Assembly (NCBI GenBank): GCA_043101635.1
Contig: JBICIE010000147.1
Coordinates: 1-18,293 of the forward strand
DNA from: CAYMJK01 sp043101635
GTDB taxonomy: Bacteria; Planctomycetota; Phycisphaerae; Phycisphaerales; UBA1924
Length of the DNA: 18,293 nucleotides
Direction of reading: 5' to 3'
Shown in pieces: positions 13,334-18,293 of this stretch. How positions within the stretch are numbered: position 1 is the first letter of the stretch; every line of letters begins with the position of its first letter. Both the position numbers and the translations under genes were made by a program. The notes beneath the pieces are model-generated. The model was not told the DNA's origin, ran no database searches, and was given only the letters and a program-made list of their open reading frames with translations.

Positions 13334-14392
13334 CTACCTGTCCATACGCATTGCGAGTCCGATGGCGGCGGCCAGGGCGCAATCGGTCGCGGCCTCGTCG
13401 GGGACGGCGTCGAGCAACTGCCCGGGCTCGGCTCTTCGCACCTCGGCAACGCCGTCGAGGCGGGCTGCGACTTCACGGGCGAGGCCGGGCCCGGCGCCGC
13501 CGCCGGCAAGGATGACCCGGCAGGCGTCGGTCGGACCGAGTTCGGCAGCGAATCGCAGGGAGCGCTCGATCTCGGCGGTGACCTGCTCGGCCTGACGGCC
13601 GATGGCCGCGGCGGCGATGGTGGTCGCGGGTTTGGGCGGGGCGGCGCCGTCGTCGCGGTCGTGGCGCTGGAGGAGCCGCTCGATGACCTGCGGGGCCGCG
13701 GCCAGGTCACGGCTGATCGCCTGCCGGAGGGACTCGGCGCCGATGGCGGGCACGGCCCGCTCATAGACGATGCGCCGGCCGTAGACGATCACCAGGGCGC
13801 AGCGGCGCCAGCCGATGTCGGCGATCAGCGTGACATCGTGACCTGCGCCGAGCCATGGCGCAACAAAGCGGACCATGGCCCAGGAGGCCGTGTCGAGGGC
13901 GATCGGCGCCAGCGGGCCCTCGCCGAGATCGATGGCCTCCACCGAATCGAGGAACTCGTCGACGCGGGCCCGCTCGGCCCCGACGACGCGTGCAGGCGCC
14001 GGGGCGGCGCTGGAGGCGGGCGCGGTGGTCCAGTGGGCGCTGACGAGACTCTCGACGGGCATGCGGCCGACGCGCGCGAGCTCGCCGGCGGCGATCTGGG
14101 CCATGGGGGCGCGGGAGGATCTGGGGGGCAACTCGATGGCGGCGTCGATCAGCAGTTCGGCGGGCGTGGTGGCGGCGACGGCCCGGCCGCAGAAGCCGGC
14201 CCGAAAGAGCGCTGCGCCGAGCCGCTCGGCCTCGCGCGGCGAGAGGACGGGGCCGGTGTCGAGACGGGCGATGGAGAGGAAGGCGTGCAGGCGTGCGCTG
14301 GCGCCGCGCAGGGCGACCTGGGCGGCCTTGATGCGCCGGGCGCCGACATCGAGGCCGATCGGCGAGCGCCGCAGGCGACAGGCGAAGGTCAT
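13334..14392 (-). CDS. pilM: PilM-like actin-fold ATPase
   Basis: The 352-residue protein begins with SPIGLDVGARRIKAAQVAL (residues 10-28), the first phosphate-binding loop of PilM/actin-like proteins. The second nucleotide region is seen in VTLIADIGWRRCALVIVYGRRIVYERAVPAIG, followed by an adenosine-binding stretch CRVILAGGGAGPGLAREVAARL. PilM is a cytosolic protein that binds the N-terminus of PilN and couples the ATPase to the platform. The ATG at 14392 overlaps the stop of the GspF gene and places the nucleotide loop at the usual distance from the N-terminus. It is close to the usual PilM length, with a somewhat degenerate N-terminal half (Pro/Ala-rich linker near residue 125). Confidence 0.82.
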   Translation of the reverse strand: MTFACRLRRSPIGLDVGARRIKAAQVALRGASARLHAFLSIARLDTGPVLSPREAERLGAALFRAGFCGRAVAATTPAELLIDAAIELPPRSSRAPMAQIAAGELARVGRMPVESLVSAHWTTAPASSAAPAPARVVGAERARVDEFLDSVEAIDLGEGPLAPIALDTASWAMVRFVAPWLGAGHDVTLIADIGWRRCALVIVYGRRIVYERAVPAIGAESLRQAISRDLAAAPQVIERLLQRHDRDDGAAPPKPATTIAAAAIGRQAEQVTAEIERSLRFAAELGPTDACRVILAGGGAGPGLAREVAARLDGVAEVRRAEPGQLLDAVPDEAATDCALAAAIGLAMRMDR

Positions 14393-15621
14393 GATGCGCC
14401 TCCGGTGGAGGAGGCGAGATCGAACAGCGGGAGGAACATGCTGATGGCGACCAGGGCGACCAGCGCGCCCATGAATAGCAGGATGACAGGCTCGAGCAGG
14501 CTGGTCAGGGAGCGGACGATGGTCTCGTTCTCGTGGTCCTTGAAGGCGGCGATGTTGGTGAGCACGGCGGCGAGCTGGCCGGACTGCTCGCCGGTGCGGA
14601 TGACCTCGGCGACGGCGGGCTCGATGAGTCTTGGATCGTCGAAGGTGTCGCTGATGGGCTCGCCGCGGGTGACGCGCTGCTCGGCCTGCTCCAGCAGGCT
14701 GGCGTAGCGGCAGTTCCAGGTGGACTCGCGGACCAGTCGGAGCGATTCGACAAGCGGCACGTGGCTGGACAGCAGGATGCCGAGCAGGCGGGTGATGCGG
14801 GCGGTGGCGAAGGAACGCGCGATCTGTCCGAGCTGCGGCGCCCGGACGATCATGCCGTGCAGGGCGCTGCGTCCGCCTTCGGAGCGGGCCCATGCGACCG
14901 CCGCGGCGGCGCCAGCGGCGGCGCACAGCAGGGCCGCCCACCACCAGCTGCGCAGAAAGTCGCTGAAGCTCATGAGGATGCGGGTGGTCATCGGCAGGGG
15001 GGCCTGGAGCGTGTTGAACAACTGGGCGAAGCGCGGCAGCACCACGAGCACCAGCGTGATCAGCGCGCCGCCGGAGGCGGTCATCAGCACCAGCGGATAG
15101 ACCATGGCGCCGGTCAGGGCGCTGCGGAGCTGGGCTTCGCGTTCGAGGGTCTGGGCCAGGCGCGTGAGCATGTCTTCGAGACTGGCGCCGGCCTCGCCCG
15201 CCGCGACCAGGCTGGCGCAGATGGGGTCGAAGTGCTCGGGGGCGGCCCGCATCGCCTCGGAGAGGGCGGCGCCTTCCTCGACGCGGGCCCGGATGCGGGC
15301 GATGACGCGCTGCCAGGCGGGGTCCTTGGCCTGACGCTCAACGGCGATGAGCGCGTCGACGACGGTGGTGCCGCTGCCGATGAGCAGGGAGAGCTGCTTC
15401 ATCATGGCGGCGGTGCGCTTGAGGCGGGCGCCGCGGCTGACCCACCTGCGCCGGGCAGGCCCGGCGGCGCGGTCTGCGCCGTGGTGCGAGGCGGTGCGCA
15501 CGTCGGTGGCGAAGACGCTCTGGCGGCGGAGGGTGTGGCGGGCGTCCTCGGTGTCGGCGGCGTCGATGACGCCGCTGACGGGCCGGCCGGACTGGTCGTA
15601 GCCTCGGTAGGCGAATCTCAT
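14389..15621 (-). CDS. gspF: GspF/PilC-family inner-membrane platform protein
   Basis: The 410-residue protein starts MRFAYRGYDQSGRPVSGVIDAAD, typical of GspF/PilC N-termini, and contains two repeated cytosolic helical domains (about 70-170 and 270-370). The repeats are marked by MMKQLSLLIGSGTTVVDALIAVE and ITRLLGILLSSHVPLVESLRLV. Three membrane segments are visible: after residue 170 (VYPLVLMTASGGALITLVLVVLP), at about 220-240, and at the C-terminus (PVILLFMGALVALVAISMFLPLF). The length matches the family. It forms the membrane platform turned by the GspE ATPase. Its start overlaps the stop of gspE and its stop overlaps the start of the PilM-like gene. Confidence 0.93.
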   Translation of the reverse strand: MRFAYRGYDQSGRPVSGVIDAADTEDARHTLRRQSVFATDVRTASHHGADRAAGPARRRWVSRGARLKRTAAMMKQLSLLIGSGTTVVDALIAVERQAKDPAWQRVIARIRARVEEGAALSEAMRAAPEHFDPICASLVAAGEAGASLEDMLTRLAQTLEREAQLRSALTGAMVYPLVLMTASGGALITLVLVVLPRFAQLFNTLQAPLPMTTRILMSFSDFLRSWWWAALLCAAAGAAAAVAWARSEGGRSALHGMIVRAPQLGQIARSFATARITRLLGILLSSHVPLVESLRLVRESTWNCRYASLLEQAEQRVTRGEPISDTFDDPRLIEPAVAEVIRTGEQSGQLAAVLTNIAAFKDHENETIVRSLTSLLEPVILLFMGALVALVAISMFLPLFDLASSTGGAS

Positions 15622-17447
15622 CCTGCCCTCCGCATCGGCTCGGGGTCATCGGTCTGCGTCTGAGGCGCGGGCGCGATGGCGGGCGGCAGTTCGACCTCAT
15701 CCATGCGGGTGACGCGCAGCACCTCTTCCAGGCTGGTCTTGCCGGCGAGGGCGAGCATGACGCCCTCATCGCGCAGCGAGAGCGAGCCGTCGCGCCGGGC
15801 GGCCTCGCGGATCTGCTGGCTGGTGGCGCCGGTGTGGATGAGCCGGCGGACCGGCGAGGTGATCTCCATGACCTCGTAGACGCCGATGCGTCCCTGGAAG
15901 CCGCTGTCGTGGCACTGCTGGCAGCCGGCGCCCTTGCGGAAGCTGCGTCCGGTCATGTCGTGCAGGCCGGCGTCGTGGAGGACCTGATCGGTGGGGTAGT
16001 ACTTGGTGGCGCAGCGCTGGCAGATGGTGCGGACGAGGCGCTGGGCCGCGACGCCCTGGAGGGAACTGGAGAGCAGGTAGGGCTCGACACCCATGTCCAG
16101 CAGGCGGGCTACGGCGCCGGCGGCGTCGTTGGTGTGCAAAGTGGCGAGCACGACGTGACCGGTGAGGGCGGCCTGCACCGCGACGCGGGCGGTCTCGTCA
16201 TCGCGGATCTCGCCGACCATGATGATGTCGGGATCCTGGCGCAGGATGCTGCGCAGAGCCCGGGCGAAGGTCATGCCGATGACATCGGAGACCTGGATCT
16301 GGTTGACCAGGTCGAGCTGGTACTCGACGGGGTCCTCGATGGTGACGATGTTGCGCTCGGGCGAGCGCAGCAGGTCGAGGGCGGAGTAGAGGGTCGTGGT
16401 CTTGCCGCTGCCGGTGGGTCCGGTGACGAGGATGAGGCCGTGGGGCTGGCGCAGGATGCGCTGGAACTTCTCGAGGGTCTCGGGGAAGAAGCCGAGATCC
16501 TCGAGGCGGACGCGCAGATTGGCCTGGTCGAGGATGCGGACGACGAGCTTCTCGCCGAGCAGCGTCGGCATGCTGCTGACGCGCAGGTCGACATCGCGTC
16601 CCTCGGCGACGATGCGGACGCGGCCCTCCTGGGGCAGGCGCTTCTCGGCGATGTCCATCTTGCCGATCACCTTGATGCGGCTGGCGATGGCGGCGTGCAT
16701 GCCGGGAGGTGGCTTCATGAGGTCGCGCAGGACGCCATCGATGCGATAGCGGATGCGCGTGCCGCGCCTGGCGGGCTCGACATGGATATCGCTGGCGCCG
16801 TCGCGCACGGCGGTGATCAGGGCGACGTTGACCAGGTTGACGATCGGGCTGCCCTCGACGAGCCGGTCGAGGTTGGTGGTGGTGTCCTCCTCGACGGACT
16901 CACGCTCGATGACCTCGACATCGGAGTCGGCGAGGGAGGTGAGGAAGGCGTCGACGGTGACATCGCCGCCGGCGTACTTCTTGATGAACTCGCGGATGTT
17001 GGGCTCGGTGGCGAGGACGGGCCGGATACGCAGGCGCGTGAGCTGGCCGAGGCGATCGATGGCGGGCAGGGACTGGGGCTCGGCCATGGCGACGGTGAGT
17101 TCGTCGCGGACGCGGAACATCGGGATGGCCTTGAGACGATCGGCTTCTTCCTCGCCGATGAGTTCGAGCAGAGCCGGGTCGATCAGACCGTGGCGGAGCT
17201 GGGTCCCGGGCACGCCGAGCTGGCGGCTGAGTGCGCGCACGAGGGTGGCGCTGTTGATGACGCCCTGACTGACCAGGGTCTCGCCGAGGCGGAGGCCGGT
17301 GGAGCGCTGCTCGGCGAGGGCGCCGGCGAGCTGCTCCTCGGTGACGGCGCCCTCCTGGAGCAGGGCCTCGCCGACGCGGACGCGCTGGCCCAGCAGCCGG
17401 CTCCTGACGGGGGGGCGTTCCGGGCCTGTGTCGGGCCGGCCGGTCAC
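15618..17447 (-). CDS. gspE: GspE/PilB assembly ATPase with MshEN cyclic-di-GMP-binding domain
   Basis: This 609-residue cytosolic hexameric ATPase powers filament assembly or secretion. The N-terminal domain has two 24-residue MshEN motifs, Arg24-Gln47 (RVGEALLQEG...L...L..Q) and Arg53-Gln76 (RLGETLVSQG...L...L..Q), separated by five residues, as in known cyclic-di-GMP-binding MshE proteins. The catalytic part has the Asp box (TIEDPVEYQ, about 369-377), Walker A GPTGSGKTTT (343-352), Walker B PDIIMVGEIRD (406-416), the His box TGHVVLATLHTND (429-441) and a zinc site with Cys476, Cys479, Cys509 and Cys512. The Arg-rich loop is intact. The start codon is GTG, overlapping the stop of the STAS gene (GTGA). 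A C7 tract occurs at codons 11-13 without breaking the frame. Confidence 0.96.
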   Translation of the reverse strand: MTGRPDTGPERPPVRSRLLGQRVRVGEALLQEGAVTEEQLAGALAEQRSTGLRLGETLVSQGVINSATLVRALSRQLGVPGTQLRHGLIDPALLELIGEEEADRLKAIPMFRVRDELTVAMAEPQSLPAIDRLGQLTRLRIRPVLATEPNIREFIKKYAGGDVTVDAFLTSLADSDVEVIERESVEEDTTTNLDRLVEGSPIVNLVNVALITAVRDGASDIHVEPARRGTRIRYRIDGVLRDLMKPPPGMHAAIASRIKVIGKMDIAEKRLPQEGRVRIVAEGRDVDLRVSSMPTLLGEKLVVRILDQANLRVRLEDLGFFPETLEKFQRILRQPHGLILVTGPTGSGKTTTLYSALDLLRSPERNIVTIEDPVEYQLDLVNQIQVSDVIGMTFARALRSILRQDPDIIMVGEIRDDETARVAVQAALTGHVVLATLHTNDAAGAVARLLDMGVEPYLLSSSLQGVAAQRLVRTICQRCATKYYPTDQVLHDAGLHDMTGRSFRKGAGCQQCHDSGFQGRIGVYEVMEITSPVRRLIHTGATSQQIREAARRDGSLSLRDEGVMLALAGKTSLEEVLRVTRMDEVELPPAIAPAPQTQTDDPEPMRRAG

Positions 17448-17785
17448 AGGAAGCTCCTTACGGCGGACTGGACATCCTCATACTGCTCGAAGCGGCGGGC
17501 CAGGCCGGTGAGGGCGAGGACCTCGCGAAGGGTCTCGTTGACGGAGCAGAGCTTGAGGCTCTGGCCGCTCTCGGCCATGCGGTCGGCGGCGTCGAGCAGG
17601 GCTTCCAGGCCGGCGCTGTCAACGAATGGGACAGCGCCGGCGTCGATGACGATGCGCCCGAGGCTTCGCCCGGCGGCGTCGCAGATGCGCTCCAGCAGGG
17701 CGGCGGCGTCATCGCCGCTGATCGACCCGGCGGGTCGAACCACGGTGACGGCGCCGTGTCGTCGTTCGTCGATCTCCAGAGCCAT
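17444..17785 (-). CDS. STAS-domain protein, anti-sigma-factor-antagonist type
   Basis: The 113-residue protein is a single STAS domain. It has the first strand VTVVRPAGSISGDDAAAL, the central IVIDAGAVPFVDSAGLEALLDAA with Ser57 at the position phosphorylated in SpoIIAA-type proteins, and LKLCSVNETLREVLALTGL with the typical second helix. Such proteins bind a serine kinase/anti-sigma factor or serve as partner-switching modules. No kinase of the RsbW type is visible nearby. It lies 12 bp after the histidine kinase gene and its stop overlaps the GTG of gspE, so it is translated with the ATPase. A role in controlling the filament machine is inference from position. Confidence 0.87.
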   Translation of the reverse strand: MALEIDERRHGAVTVVRPAGSISGDDAAALLERICDAAGRSLGRIVIDAGAVPFVDSAGLEALLDAADRMAESGQSLKLCSVNETLREVLALTGLARRFEQYEDVQSAVRSFL

Positions 17786-17797
17786 GGCTCGGTCTCA

Positions 17798-18293
17798 TCA
17801 GGCGGCGCGCCGGCTGGTCGGCGCGGTCAGCGTGAAGACGCTCCCCTTGTTCAGTTCTGATTCCAGTGTGATGTCGCCCCCGTGGATCCGGGCGAGTTCG
17901 CGGGCCAGTGAGAGCCCGATTCCGGTGCCCTTGATCTTGCCGACGCGCTCGTCCTCGGCCCGGTAGAAGCGCTCGAAGACGCGCTCGGTTTCGTTCGGAG
18001 CGATGCCGATTCCGGTATCTGCGACCTCGACGCGGAGCTGCGCATCGTCGGCATCGGCCCGGACGACGACGCTTCCGCCATCGGGGGTGTACTTGAGGGC
18101 GTTGCCGACGAGGTTGTGCAGGGCCAGCAGCAGCTTGTCGCGATCGCCCCACATGATGGGGAACTTGGGGGGCAGTTCGAAGCGCAGCTCGATGCGTTTG
18201 TCCAGGGCCTGCGACGGGCGCGGAGCATATTGGCGCCACCGATGAGATGGAGGCGATCGCGCAGGAGATCCGCGACGCCGGGGGCGCGGCGTC
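17798..18293 (-). CDS. Sensor histidine kinase, C-terminal ATPase domain (5' part outside window)
   Basis: The C-terminal 130-140 residues are a clear HATPase_c domain. It has the N box LHNLVGNALKYTPDGG, the G1 box VADTGIGI, an F box (VFERFYRAEDER) and the G2 box KGTGIGLSLARELARIHGG, ending at TGA 17798. It would autophosphorylate a His in an upstream domain that lies beyond the window. The reading frame remains open to base 18293. Upstream of about 18205, however, the translation becomes Arg/Pro/Ser-rich with poor third-position GC, while another frame there looks more coding. A frameshift or a different gene boundary is therefore possible at the edge. The kinase opens the visible operon. 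Confidence 0.82.
   Translation of the reverse strand, partial: TPRPRRRGSPARSPPSHRWRQYAPRPSQALDKRIELRFELPPKFPIMWGDRDKLLLALHNLVGNALKYTPDGGSVVVRADADDAQLRVEVADTGIGIAPNETERVFERFYRAEDERVGKIKGTGIGLSLARELARIHGGDITLESELNKGSVFTLTAPTSRRAA

Noticed and set aside
15449..15466. A CGCCGGGC / GCCCGGCG inverted repeat in gspF
   Set aside because: The stem is pure GC with a 2-nt loop in a Pro/Arg-rich coding stretch; such pairs are expected by chance at this base composition.
15834..17966. A 710-codon open frame on the plus strand
   Set aside because: It is antisense to gspE, the STAS gene and part of the kinase gene, all of which have clear motifs. Its Asp/Gly/Ala/Val-rich product is a shadow.
18219..18293. 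A plus-strand frame at the edge reading AEHIGATDEMEAIAQEIRDAGG
   Set aside because: It looks coding by codon use but has no visible start or context, and it is the exact antisense of a minus-strand frame that fits the kinase better.

Overview
The window is GC-rich bacterial DNA with strong G/C preference at third codon positions. It most resembles a planctomycete, probably of the Phycisphaerae. The reasons are a TPR protein fused to a YggX-like Fe(2+)-trafficking domain, two membrane proteins with a CxxCGYxLxGL...CPECG zinc ribbon, a mixed type II secretion/type IV pilus (T2SS/T4P) operon, and several genes that seem to be transcribed without leaders. The lineage is inferred from protein resemblance, not from a marker gene. 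No rRNA, tRNA, CRISPR array, transposase or phage gene was found.

Region 1 (1-6197) is housekeeping. Two minus-strand genes (DUF1015 protein, then TPR-YggX protein) diverge from a plus-strand series: purQ, two zinc-ribbon membrane proteins, and mnmA (tRNA 2-thiouridylase). A run of three hairpins, possibly a dispersed repeat, lies after purQ. purQ, both zinc-ribbon genes and mnmA lack a clear Shine-Dalgarno sequence. Each instead has a TANNNT hexamer 5-8 nt before the start codon, as leaderless genes do.

Region 2 (6313-8127) is a small signalling pair on the plus strand: a stand-alone CheY-like receiver and an HD-GYP cyclic-di-GMP phosphodiesterase. It converges on region 3 over a GC-rich hairpin.

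Region 3 (18293 down to 8190, all minus strand) is a compact operon, mostly with ATGA/GTGA overlaps. In transcription order it encodes a histidine kinase (partial), a STAS protein, a GspE/PilB ATPase, a GspF/PilC platform protein, PilM-, PilN- and PilO-like proteins, a PilP/GspC-like protein, a GspG major pseudopilin, three minor pseudopilins (GspH-, GspJ- and GspI-like) and a GspK/PilX-like protein. Together these make the motor, inner-membrane platform and pseudopilus of a type IV filament machine. The secretin and prepilin peptidase are not in the window. The PilP/GspC-like gene is split by a one-base shift at a C7 tract and is whole only if that shift is corrected.

The most interesting points are: two perfectly spaced 24-residue MshEN cyclic-di-GMP-binding motifs in the ATPase, next door to a cyclic-di-GMP phosphodiesterase; a perfect 15-bp hairpin whose loop covers the prepilin cleavage site of the GspH-like gene; the C7 frameshift; and the leaderless promoter pattern.
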